Assembly: GCA_016195115.1 (NCBI GenBank)
Contig: JACQAI010000134.1
Span: 1 to 18,658 of the forward strand
Direction: 5' to 3'
Source: Pseudomonadota bacterium
GTDB taxonomy: Bacteria; Pseudomonadota; Alphaproteobacteria; Elsterales; Elsteraceae
Length of the DNA: 18,658 nt
The notes below the pieces were generated by a model. It did not search any database. It saw only the letters and a program-made list of their open reading frames with translations, and was not told where the DNA came from. Shown here piece after piece: positions 8,341-15,311 of this stretch (positions are counted from its first letter, which is position 1; every line of letters starts with the position of its first letter). A program made the translations under genes and the position numbers.

Positions 8341-9279
8341 TTACGCCCGCCGCTGCACGGCTTCGCCGAACAGGCCGTGCGGCCGCAGCACCAGGATCGC
8401 GAGCAGCAGCACGTAGAGCACGATGCTCGCGACCGTCTGGCTGAACAGCCAGTCGGCGCCGGGCAGCGCGCCGAGCGCCGGCACGAGCGCGGGCAATCCC
8501 GGCAAGAAGACGTCGAAGCTGGCGATCAGGAAGGCGCCCGCGACCGCGCCCAAGAGGCTGCCCCAGCCGCCGATCGTCACCGCGATGTAGGCCTTGATCA
8601 TGTAGTTGAGCCCGTCGGACGGCGTGACGAAAAAGCTGTGCGACAGCAGCAGGCCGGCGGCGCCGGCGAGCGCGGTGGCGAGCGCGAAGGTCAGCGCGAT
8701 CATCAGCGTGACGGGGATGCCGAGCGCCGCCGCCATGGCGCGGTCCTGGGCGGTCGCGCGCAGCTTGCGGCCGAGCTGGGTGTGCGCGAACAGCACATGC
8801 TGGCCGGCGATCAGCAGCGCCGCGACGACGATCACGGCGAGCGCCTGGCGGCCGACGATGACGCCGCCCAATTCCAGGAACCCCGATTGCAGCAGCGGTG
8901 GCGTCGCGCGCGGCTCGGCGCCAAACAGCGCGGTGGCGCCGTTGGCCAGCACGATGCCGAGCGCGATCGTGCTGATGAACACCGCGACCGGCGGGCGGTC
9001 CTTGAGCGGGAAGTAGGCGAGCAGCGAGACCAGCAGCCCGACCCCGGCCATCGCGATCACGACCAGCGGCAGCAACACCAAGCCGGGGACGCCGCCCGGC
9101 ATCAGGGGCGCGAGCCAGCCGGCCAGCGCCAGGGTCGCGAAACCGCCGGCCATCACCAGGTCGCCGTGGCTGAAATTGACCGCGGCGGTGGCGTTGAGCA
9201 CCCACACGAAGCCGAGCGCGACCAGCGCGTACGCGGCGCCGAGCGCGACCGTGTTGATCAGCAGCTGGATCAGGGACAC
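8341..9279 (-). CDS. livH: branched-chain amino acid-type ABC transporter permease LivH
   Basis: This 312-residue inner-membrane permease has about eight hydrophobic segments and the family block NATAAVNFSHGDLVMAGGF (29-47), in which NFSHG is the LivH hallmark. The late IGGWGSLLGAVAGAFLIASF segment is the EAA-like loop that contacts the ATPases, and RPHGLFGE near the C-terminus is typical. It is the first gene of the livH-livMG-livF run. No periplasmic binding protein of the LivJ/LivK type is found in this transporter's run, so the binding protein must be encoded elsewhere or the cluster has been split. The 112 bases between this start and the divergent GrpB-family gene should hold promoters for both, but no convincing boxes are visible. 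Confidence 0.93.
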   Translation of the reverse strand: MSLIQLLINTVALGAAYALVALGFVWVLNATAAVNFSHGDLVMAGGFATLALAGWLAPLMPGGVPGLVLLPLVVIAMAGVGLLVSLLAYFPLKDRPPVAVFISTIALGIVLANGATALFGAEPRATPPLLQSGFLELGGVIVGRQALAVIVVAALLIAGQHVLFAHTQLGRKLRATAQDRAMAAALGIPVTLMIALTFALATALAGAAGLLLSHSFFVTPSDGLNYMIKAYIAVTIGGWGSLLGAVAGAFLIASFDVFLPGLPALVPALGALPGADWLFSQTVASIVLYVLLLAILVLRPHGLFGEAVQRRA

Positions 9280-9391
9280 GGCCGGTCCGCGGGCATGGCG
9301 GCACCTTAGTGGCAGGCCGCCGCCCGGTCGAGACTCGGGAGGGCGTGCTTACCTAGAGTAGGGGGCCAGACGGCACCCCTGAGGGCAGACG

Positions 9392-9925
9392 ATGGAACGC
9401 TACGGCGGCGGGGCGATCGAAGTGGTCGACTACGATCCGACGTGGCCCGCGCGGTTCGAGGCCGAGCGCGCCGCGCTGGCGCAGACGCTCGGGCCGCTGG
9501 TCGTCGCGATCGAGCATATCGGCAGCACGGCGGTGCCCAGGCTGCCGGCCAAGCCGATCATCGACCTCTTGGTCGGCGTGCGCAGCCTCGCCGAGGCGCG
9601 CGCCGGCGCGATCGCGCCGCTGCAGGCGCTCGGCTACACCTACCTGCCCGAGTACGAGTCGTGGTTGCCGAACGAAGTGTTCTTCCGCAAGGGCCCGCCT
9701 GGCCCGTGGACCCACCACGCCCACTTGATGGAGGGATCCAACCCGCTCTGGGCCGATTTCCCGCAGTTCCGCGACCATCTGCGCGCCCACCCGGCCGAGG
9801 CCGCGGCGTATGCGGCCGAGAAGCGACGCTTGGCGACGCGCTACGGTGACGACATCGCCGGCTACCGCAACGGCAAGCATGCGTTCGTCGTGGCGGCCAC
9901 AGCGCGGGCGCGTGCCGCGCGCTGA
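9392..9925 (+). CDS. GrpB family protein (UPF0157)
   Basis: This 177-residue protein belongs to the GrpB/UPF0157 family, which has a nucleotidyltransferase-like fold. Diagnostic stretches are VVDYDPTWPARFEAER (about 11-26), IEHIGSTAVPRLPAKPIIDLLVGV (about 41-64) and, near the C-terminus, RYGDDIAGYRNGKHAFV. The usual VPGLPAKP reads VPRLPAKP here, a small deviation. The HIGST and D-x-L residues resemble the metal/nucleotide pocket of the nucleotidyltransferase superfamily, but no reaction has been firmly assigned to this family. GAGGGC lies about 8 bases ahead of the ATG. It stands alone, divergent from livH and followed by a 251-base gap. Confidence 0.9.
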   Translation: MERYGGGAIEVVDYDPTWPARFEAERAALAQTLGPLVVAIEHIGSTAVPRLPAKPIIDLLVGVRSLAEARAGAIAPLQALGYTYLPEYESWLPNEVFFRKGPPGPWTHHAHLMEGSNPLWADFPQFRDHLRAHPAEAAAYAAEKRRLATRYGDDIAGYRNGKHAFVVAATARARAAR

Positions 9926-10047
9926 CATCCGTGCCAAGAGCGATCCCGCGCAGCAGAGCGGCTTGGCGCGCGTGATGCGACGGTCGGGCGCGGGGCAGCC
10001 GCCCCGAGTCCCATAGGTCGGCGCCGCCAAGTCTGCTAGCATCCCGG

Positions 10048-10114
10048 CCGGAACAGTTTCCGGGGCCGCGGAGCAAGTCCCGCGCGGGAAAGCCGCATCA
10101 TGGCGGTACCCGCC
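10048..10114 (+). other. leader region with three short inverted repeats upstream of the solute-binding protein gene
   Basis: Within the 251-base gap before the solute-binding protein are CCGGAA-CAGT-TTCCGG (10048-10063), the palindrome TCCCGCGCGGGA (10078-10089) and GGCGG-TAC-CCGCC (10102-10114). Such GC-rich dyads arise easily by chance in DNA of this composition. They may structure the leader or bind a regulator; no known riboswitch was recognised. Confidence 0.25.
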
Positions 10115-10176
10115 GGGCGCACGGCGCCGGCGCGACGCGTGCGTACCAAACGAGCAGAAACCACAGGGAGGACTCC

Positions 10177-11505
10177 ATGGCTCGCGTGACTCGGCGTGTG
10201 ACCCGGCGCAATTTCTTGGCGCTCTCGGCCGGCGGCGCGGCCGCCGCCACGACCGGCGGGCTGGCCGGCATCCTGGCGACCGGGCGGGCCCCGGCCTTTG
10301 CCCAGGGGACCGAGCTGCACTGGCTGCGCTGGAGCGACTTCGTCCCGGCATCGGACGAGATGTTGCGCAAGACCCTAGTGCCCGAAGCCGAGAAGGCGCT
10401 CGGCGCCAAGATCCGGTTGGAGACGATCAACGCCAACGACATCCAGGCGCGCATCACCTCGTCGGTCCAGTCGGCCACCGGGCCGGACATCATCATGACG
10501 TTCAACAACTGGCCGCATCTCTACGCCGAGAGCGTCGTCGACCTCAGCGACCTCGCCACCGAGATCGGCGGCAAGCAGGCCGGCTATTACGAGCTGTGCA
10601 AGGCCAACACCCAGAGCGGCCGGCTCGGGCTGCCGTGGGTGATCATCGGCGCGCTGATGACCTACCGCAAATCGTGGTTCGACGAGGTCGGCGTCACCAA
10701 GTTCCCGGAGACCTGGGACGACTATCGCGCCGCCGGCAAGAAGCTCAAGGCCAAGGGCCACCCGGTCGGCCAGACCCTGGCCCACACCTTCGGCGACGGC
10801 ATCACGTTCGTCTATCCGCTGATGTGGTCGTTCGGCGGCCGCGAGGTCGACGCTGCCGGCAAGGTGATCCTCAACAGCAAGGGTACGGTCGAGTCGGTCA
10901 AGTTCATGACCGCGTTCTGGAAGGAGGCGCATGACGAGGCCGGCATCGCCTGGGACGACACCGGCAACAACCGCGCCTTCCTGGCCGGCACCATCAGCTC
11001 GACCTTGAACGGCGCCTCGATCTACATCGAGTCGCTGCGCAAGCCGGACAACTACCAGACCGAGAAGGGCGCGCGGATGCACACCGACATCCTGCACGCG
11101 CCGATGCCGCGCGGTCCGGCCGGCCAGTTCGCGCTGCATCCGTTCCAGGCCCACATGCTGATGCGCTACTCGAAGAACCAGGCGCCGGCCAAGCAGCTGC
11201 TGCGCTGGATGCACGAGCCGGCCAACTACGAGCGCTGGTTCGTCTCGCAAAAGGGCTTTGCCGCCGGACCGACGACCGTCTGGGAGCAGAACAAGATGTG
11301 GGGCGAGGATCCCGTGATGTCGCCGTTCCGGACCGCCGGCCAGCTCGGCCGCGCCCCCGGCCTCGAGGGCCTGCCCAACCGCAAGGCCGCCGAGGTCCTG
11401 ACCAAGTACATCATCACCGACATGTACGCCAAAGCCGCGCAAGGCATGCCGGCCGAGGACTCGGTGAAATGGGCGCACGACGAGCTGGTGAAGATCTACG
11501 TCTGA
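10177..11505 (+). CDS. Tat-exported extracellular solute-binding protein, family 1
   Basis: This 442-residue periplasmic binding protein has a clear Tat signal: TRRNFLALSAGG with the twin arginines R10-R11, an Ala/Gly-rich hydrophobic core, and a likely cut after A42 (PAFA/QG). The mature part begins ELHWLRWSDFVPASDE and contains GPDIIMTFNNWPHLYAESVVDLSDL and GLPWVIIGALMTYRKSWFDE, typical of the SBP_bac_1 cluster that binds sugars, polyols or similar solutes. Export already folded by Tat is common for this cluster in Alphaproteobacteria. A strong AGGGAGGA ribosome binding site precedes the ATG. No permease or ATPase of the matching sugar class is next to it; the nearby liv and opp transporters use other binding-protein families. 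It is therefore an orphan here. A strong hairpin closes the transcript. Confidence 0.9.
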   Translation: MARVTRRVTRRNFLALSAGGAAAATTGGLAGILATGRAPAFAQGTELHWLRWSDFVPASDEMLRKTLVPEAEKALGAKIRLETINANDIQARITSSVQSATGPDIIMTFNNWPHLYAESVVDLSDLATEIGGKQAGYYELCKANTQSGRLGLPWVIIGALMTYRKSWFDEVGVTKFPETWDDYRAAGKKLKAKGHPVGQTLAHTFGDGITFVYPLMWSFGGREVDAAGKVILNSKGTVESVKFMTAFWKEAHDEAGIAWDDTGNNRAFLAGTISSTLNGASIYIESLRKPDNYQTEKGARMHTDILHAPMPRGPAGQFALHPFQAHMLMRYSKNQAPAKQLLRWMHEPANYERWFVSQKGFAAGPTTVWEQNKMWGEDPVMSPFRTAGQLGRAPGLEGLPNRKAAEVLTKYIITDMYAKAAQGMPAEDSVKWAHDELVKIYV

Positions 11506-11540
11506 CCCGGCTGTTTAAGGGTCACCGTCGTCGCCGCTGA

Positions 11541-11574
11541 CGCGATCGCTTCGGCCGGAACCGAAGCGATCGCG
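11541..11574 (+). terminator. strong 14-bp hairpin after the solute-binding protein gene
   Basis: CGCGATCGCTTCGG (11541-11554) pairs perfectly with CCGAAGCGATCGCG (11561-11574) around a 6-base loop. It lies 36 bases after the stop of the solute-binding protein gene and before the DUF1127 gene. There is no T-run after it, so it may act as a terminator in this GC-rich genome or protect the mRNA 3' end. Confidence 0.65.
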
Positions 11575-11639
11575 CAGCGGATGCGGTGGGGCCGCGCGTA
11601 TGGTCTCTCCGAGAACCAGCCCAAGCCATCGGAGATGAC

Positions 11640-11855
11640 ATGCCCGCCCTCACCCGTCCCCTCGGCGCGCCGGCGCGCCACGTCGAGGCGTTCGGCAGCC
11701 TGCTGCATCGCGTCGCCGTAGCAGCGGCGACTTGGCAGCGCCGCAGCCGCGAGCGCAGCCGGCTCGCCGCCCTGACCGACCGCGAGCTGCGCGACATCGG
11801 CATCACGCGCGCCGACGCCGCCGCGGTGGCGCACAAGCCGTTCTGGCGGGCGTGA
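11640..11855 (+). CDS. DUF1127 small protein
   Basis: This is a 71-residue basic protein. Its C-terminal part WQRRSRERSRLAALTDRELRDIGIT (about 30-54) is the arginine-rich DUF1127 (YjiS-like) motif: LxxLxDRELxDIGI followed by RADAAAVAHKPFW. The ATG at 11640 is chosen over an upstream in-frame GTG at 11586 because GGAG sits 5 bases ahead and because the family is short. DUF1127 proteins are common in Alphaproteobacteria; some bind RNA or influence phosphate, carbon or stress-related physiology, but no specific job can be read here. Divergent or operon partners are absent: it follows a hairpin and faces a repeat-rich gap. Confidence 0.85.
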   Translation: MPALTRPLGAPARHVEAFGSLLHRVAVAAATWQRRSRERSRLAALTDRELRDIGITRADAAAVAHKPFWRA

Positions 11856-11898
11856 TTTAGGACCCCGGTGCCGCCGGAAATTACCCGAAAAAAATTAC

Positions 11899-12001
11899 GA
11901 AATTGCGGGGACACTGAAATTACGGGGACACTATACTTAACTCCGAAGGTGGTTTTTCGAATCTCGTATTGTGTCCCCGGAATTCGGGAATTCGGAATTC
12001 C
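11899..12001. repeat. GGGGACACT direct and inverted repeats, probable mobile-element remnant
   Basis: Two copies of a 17-base unit, GAAATTRCGGGGACACT, are directly adjacent (11899-11915 and 11916-11932, one mismatch). An inverted copy, GTGTCCCCGGAATTC, lies at 11971-11985 and is followed by two further GGAATTC copies (11987-11993 and 11994-12000). The patch is AT-richer than all surrounding DNA and sits between the convergent DUF1127 and GlcG-like genes. The GGGGACACTATACTTAA wording resembles repeats that flank REP-associated (Y1/IS200-like) transposase genes. No transposase frame is present, so this would be a remnant or a non-autonomous copy. The resemblance is from memory, not from a search. 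Confidence 0.6.
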
Positions 12002-12055
12002 AGCACCCGCTGCGCGCCTCTTGTTCTTGCGCTCGCGGGGCTTTCGCCTCCGCCG

Positions 12056-12451
12056 CTACAAGCGCGCGACGCCGGCCGCGGCGCAGTCCTCGTCCTCCTG
12101 GGCGGTGCCGCCGCCGACGCCGCAGGCGCCGATGACCACACCGCCGCGCAGCATCGGCACGGCGCCCTGGCCGAAGAACATGTGGCCGCCCTCGGCGGCG
12201 GCGATGCCGCGCAGGGTCGGGTGGTCGGCGCGATCGGTCATCAGGCCGCTGGCGCGGCCGAACGCCGCCGAGGCGATCGCCTTGCCCTGGCTGCCGTAGG
12301 CGCTCGCCCAGATCGCGTTGTCCATGCGCTGGAACGCCAGCAGCCGACCGCCGGCGTCGCACACCGCGACGCTGATCTTGATGTTGAGCTCCTTGGCTTT
12401 GGCCAGCGCGCCCTGAATGACGCGATTGGCTTCGTCGAGCGTGAGCGCCAT
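12056..12451 (-). CDS. GlcG/HbpS-family (DUF336) protein
   Basis: This 131-residue protein belongs to the GlcG/HbpS (also PduO C-terminal) family. Diagnostic parts are LTLDEANRVIQGALAKAKEL at the start, ISVAVCDAGGRLLAFQRMD (about 26-44), and GGVVIGACGVGGGTAQEDED near the end. The open frame runs 35 codons further upstream, but the ATG at 12451 has AAGGAG 7 bases ahead and matches the family start. Some family members bind haem or cobalamin; the reaction is often unknown. The protein has no signal peptide, so it is probably cytoplasmic. A diverged copy of the oppF 3' end sits 49 bases upstream on the same strand, which suggests that this gene was once the last gene of the opp operon. Confidence 0.85.
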   Translation of the reverse strand: MALTLDEANRVIQGALAKAKELNIKISVAVCDAGGRLLAFQRMDNAIWASAYGSQGKAIASAAFGRASGLMTDRADHPTLRGIAAAEGGHMFFGQGAVPMLRGGVVIGACGVGGGTAQEDEDCAAAGVARL

Positions 12452-12498
12452 GGTTGTCTCCTTGGTTACGTCGCGGTTCTTGGGATCGCAGCGTCGCC

Positions 12499-12543
12499 CG
12501 CTACCCCCTGAGGTGGCAAGCCGGTAGCCGTCGGCCCTGGCGC
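12499..12543 (-). pseudogene. diverged fragment of an oppF/dppF 3' end (left flanking copy)
   Basis: On the minus strand this stretch reads ...ACHLRG-stop, the same ending as the intact ATPase at 16712 (VACHLRG-stop). The nucleotides shared with 16710-16757 include the 14-base block CCCCTGAGGTGGCA, with about 20 of 22 positions equal in the first part. Weaker similarity (GCCGTCGG/ACCGTCGG...CTGG) continues after a gap of about 3-4 bases. The gap breaks the frame and a stop interrupts it further upstream, so it is not translated as part of an ATPase. It could be the displaced original 3' end of oppF. A 20-30-base similarity could also have another origin. Confidence 0.5.
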
Positions 12544-12592
12544 CGGCGCCGGTCACGCGAATGTCACCGAGGACCGAGATACCCGGACCAGC

Positions 12593-12617
12593 GGAACCTC
12601 TGGATTTCTGCGACGTT
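12593..12617 (+). promoter_or_regulatory. EcfG-type general stress promoter for the trehalose cassette
   Basis: GGAAC (12593-12597) and CGTT (12614-12617) are separated by exactly 16 bases, matching the alphaproteobacterial sigma-EcfG consensus GGAAC-N16/17-CGTT. It points toward otsB, whose start is about 100 bases downstream. Trehalose genes are well-known targets of the EcfG/PhyR general stress response, so sequence and context agree. By eye no other match was found upstream of genes in this window. Confidence 0.75.
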
Positions 12618-12719
12618 CACGTTGAAGCAGCACCCCACCACCTTGGCTGGCGGTGGCGGGAGGGCCACTGACGGCGCGTCGGTTTGCGACGTCCTCATCC
12701 ACCACGGCAAGAGGTTGAC

Positions 12720-13496
12720 ATGCATCGACCCCGGGCCGGCCGGGCCGCGCCAAGCGCGGCCCTACCGGTGCCATCGCGGCGCTGGGCGCTGTTCCTCGAT
12801 GTCGACGGGACGCTGCTCGATCTCGCGGCGGCGCCGGATGCCGTCGAGGTGCCGCGCGGGTTGCGCGGGCTGCTGCGGCGGCTGCACCGCGTCCTCAGCG
12901 GCGGTCTCGCGCTCGTCAGCGGGCGAACGATCGCCGATCTCGACCGCCTGTTTGCACCGCTTCGCCTGCCCGCTGCCGGACAGCACGGCGCCGAACTGCG
13001 ATCGCATGAGGCCGCCGAGAGCGTCCGCAGCACGTCTTGGCACGATTTTTCGGCGATCGCGGCGAATCTGCAAGATCGCGCATCGGCGTGGCCGGGCGTG
13101 TTGGTTGAAAACAAAGGCGCCTGTGTCGCCGTCCACTACCGCAACGCCGCGCACAAGCGCGATGCGCTGTTGCGGCTCATGACGGGCATCGCCGACAGCG
13201 ACCGCGGCATCGAGCTGATGGGCGGGAAGATGGTCCTCGAGCTCAAACCGCGACGGGTCGACAAGGGGCGTGCCATCGAATGGTTCATGGCTCGGCCGCC
13301 GTTTTGCGGCCGCGAGCCGGTCTTCATCGGCGACGACCGCACCGACGCGGCCGGCATCGCGGCCGTGCTGCGCATGGCCGGTCGGCCGATCGAGGTCGGG
13401 CGGGCCACGGACGATCCCACGGTCGGCCGTATCGCATCGCCAGCGGCGTTGCGGCATTGGCTACGCGGGGCTCTCACCACGCTCGCGGAGAAATAG
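12720..13496 (+). CDS. otsB: trehalose-6-phosphate phosphatase OtsB
   Basis: This 258-residue HAD-superfamily phosphatase carries all four motifs. Motif I is LFLDVDGTLLDL with catalytic D27 and D29; motif II is LVSGRT (S67); the motif III lysine lies in ELKPRRVDKGRAI; and motif IV is FIGDDRTDAAG. GQHGAELR and VDKGRAI are typical of the trehalose-phosphatase branch. It removes phosphate from trehalose-6-phosphate in the cytoplasm, the second step of the OtsA/OtsB route. The ATG at 12720 has AAGAGG 5 bases ahead; an in-frame TTG at 12684 lacks this. The next gene begins with GTG directly after this stop codon, so the two are translationally coupled. It is the first gene of the cassette, behind the EcfG-type promoter. 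Confidence 0.94.
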   Translation: MHRPRAGRAAPSAALPVPSRRWALFLDVDGTLLDLAAAPDAVEVPRGLRGLLRRLHRVLSGGLALVSGRTIADLDRLFAPLRLPAAGQHGAELRSHEAAESVRSTSWHDFSAIAANLQDRASAWPGVLVENKGACVAVHYRNAAHKRDALLRLMTGIADSDRGIELMGGKMVLELKPRRVDKGRAIEWFMARPPFCGREPVFIGDDRTDAAGIAAVLRMAGRPIEVGRATDDPTVGRIASPAALRHWLRGALTTLAEK

Positions 13497-15311
13497 GTGG
13501 TCGAGCCAGCCACTCCGACGCTTGCCCTGGGCATCGTCGGCAACTGCGTTCTGAACGCGCTGATCGATCGGCGGGCGCGGTTCGTATGGTGCTGTCTGCC
13601 GCGCTTCGACGGCGATCCGGTCTTCTGCAGCCTGCTCGCCGGCCAGCAGGACGACGATGGCGGCGGCTTTCTCGACACCGAGATCGACCGCTGCGTCGCG
13701 AGCGACCAGCGCTATCTGGTCAATACCGCCATCCTGACGACCACCTTGACCGACGCCGACGGCCAGAGCGTGCGCATCGTCGATTTTGCGCCACGCTTCA
13801 AGCGCTACGAGCGGGTCTTTCGGCCGCGCATGCTGATCCGCCGCATCGAGGCGCCATCCGGCGCCTGCCGCGTCCGCATCCGCATCCGCCCCCGCGTCGA
13901 GTTCGGGCGCGCCCTGCCGCGCGTGCAAAGCGGCAGCCATCATATTCGCTACCTCGCCGACAACGTCGCCATCCGCGTCACGACCGACGTCCCGATCACG
14001 TATATCGCCGAAGAGCAGTGGTTCATCCTGAACGCGCCGGCGACGCTGATCATCGGCACCGACGAGGATGTCGCGTCCGAGGTTTCCAGCATCGCGACCT
14101 CGTTCCTCGAACGTACCACCGACTATTGGCTCGAATGGGTGCGCTACCTTTCAGTGCCGTTCGAATGGCAGGACGCCGTCATCCGGGCGGCGATCACACT
14201 GAAGCTGTGCAGCTTCGAGGAGACCGGCGCCATCATCGCGGCGGCCACCGCGTCGATCCCGGAAGCGCCCGGGTCGTCGCGCAACTGGGACTACCGCTTC
14301 TGCTGGCTGCGCGATGCGTATTTCGTCGTTCAAGCGCTGAACCGCCTCGGCGCGACGCGCACGATGGAAGATTTCATTCGCTACATCACGGACGTCGCCG
14401 CGCACGCCCCGGACGCGCGTCTGCAGCCGGTCTATCCCATCGTCCCCGGCACGTCGATGGACGAGCGCCTCGCTCCGAGCCTCGCCGGATATCGCGGCAT
14501 GGGGCCGGTTCGCATCGGCAATCTGGCGGCGACACAGGTGCAGAACGACAGCTATGGCAGCGTCGTGCTGGCGGCGACGCAGATGTTCTTCGACCGGCGG
14601 CTGCCTCGCCCGGGCGACCTCGGTCTCTACCGCCGGCTCGAGACGCTCGGCGAATGGGCGGTCAAGACGGCCTTCGAGCCCGACGCGGGGCTGTGGGAGT
14701 ACCGCGGACGAACCCGCATCCACACGCATTCGAGCGTGATGTGCTGGGCTGCCTGCGATCGCCTCGGCAAGATCGCACGGATGCTGGGCGAAGGTCAGCG
14801 CGCCGAACATTGGCGCGGTATCGCCGAAAGCTTGCGGCGGGAGATTCTCAAGCGGGCCTGGAACCCGAGGCTTGGCAGCTTCGTTGAGAGTCTCGACGGC
14901 GAGCATGTCGACGCAAGTCTGCTGCTGCTGCAGGAATTCGGCTTCGTCTCGCCGTCGGACCCTCGCTTCCTCGGCACGCTTGACCTCGTCGAGCGCCAAC
15001 TGCGGCGCGGACCCTACATGCTGCGCTACGCCGCGCCCGACGATTTGGGCGTGCCGACGACCGCCTTCACGATCTGCACGTTCTGGTACATCGACGCGCT
15101 CGTGGCGGTCGGCCGAAGCGAGGACGCGCGGGCGATTCTCGAGCACACCCTGTCGTGCCGCAATCATCTCGGGCTGCTGTCGGAGGATATCGACCCGGCA
15201 ACCGGCGAGTTGTGGGGAAACTTCCCGCAGACCTACTCGATGGTGGGTCTCATCATATCGGCAATGCGGCTCAGCAAGAGCTGGGAGGAGGCATTTTGGC
15301 GCGGCTCGTGA
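13497..15311 (+). CDS. glycoside hydrolase family 15 protein (glucoamylase/trehalase-like)
   Basis: This 604-residue protein is of full length for bacterial GH15. The N-terminal ~220 residues form the beta-sandwich domain (GIVGNCVLNALIDRRARFVW at about 12-31), and the rest is the (alpha/alpha)6 barrel. RNWDYRFCWLRDA is at 262-274. The probable general acid is E401 (GLWEYRGR) and the probable base is E563 (GLLSED), as placed by family pattern. There is no signal peptide, so it is cytoplasmic. The GTG start directly abuts the otsB stop, with GGAG about 6 bases ahead. GH15 enzymes cut alpha-glucose from glucans, and several bacterial ones are trehalases. Sitting between the two trehalose-synthesis genes, it may degrade trehalose or process a related glucoside. 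The substrate is not proven by sequence. Confidence 0.9.
   Translation: MVEPATPTLALGIVGNCVLNALIDRRARFVWCCLPRFDGDPVFCSLLAGQQDDDGGGFLDTEIDRCVASDQRYLVNTAILTTTLTDADGQSVRIVDFAPRFKRYERVFRPRMLIRRIEAPSGACRVRIRIRPRVEFGRALPRVQSGSHHIRYLADNVAIRVTTDVPITYIAEEQWFILNAPATLIIGTDEDVASEVSSIATSFLERTTDYWLEWVRYLSVPFEWQDAVIRAAITLKLCSFEETGAIIAAATASIPEAPGSSRNWDYRFCWLRDAYFVVQALNRLGATRTMEDFIRYITDVAAHAPDARLQPVYPIVPGTSMDERLAPSLAGYRGMGPVRIGNLAATQVQNDSYGSVVLAATQMFFDRRLPRPGDLGLYRRLETLGEWAVKTAFEPDAGLWEYRGRTRIHTHSSVMCWAACDRLGKIARMLGEGQRAEHWRGIAESLRREILKRAWNPRLGSFVESLDGEHVDASLLLLQEFGFVSPSDPRFLGTLDLVERQLRRGPYMLRYAAPDDLGVPTTAFTICTFWYIDALVAVGRSEDARAILEHTLSCRNHLGLLSEDIDPATGELWGNFPQTYSMVGLIISAMRLSKSWEEAFWRGS

Noticed and set aside
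6664..9309. An 881-codon plus-strand open frame across the liv genes
   Set aside because: It is the shadow of the conserved livF, livMG and livH genes; the product is low-complexity (Arg, Gln, Ala, Asp, His) with no recognisable domain.
9373..9387. A third CCCCTGAGG-type sequence before the GrpB-family gene, similar to the oppF-tail repeat
   Set aside because: Only nine bases match in a row and the following bases differ, so chance is a sufficient explanation. It was not counted as a third repeat copy.
12553..12774. Minus-strand frame ending EVPLVRVSRSSVTFA, which looks vaguely like an ABC ATPase N-terminus
   Set aside because: The match is short, lies at the wrong end of the frame, and is followed by a stop. 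It is not enough to claim another gene fragment.
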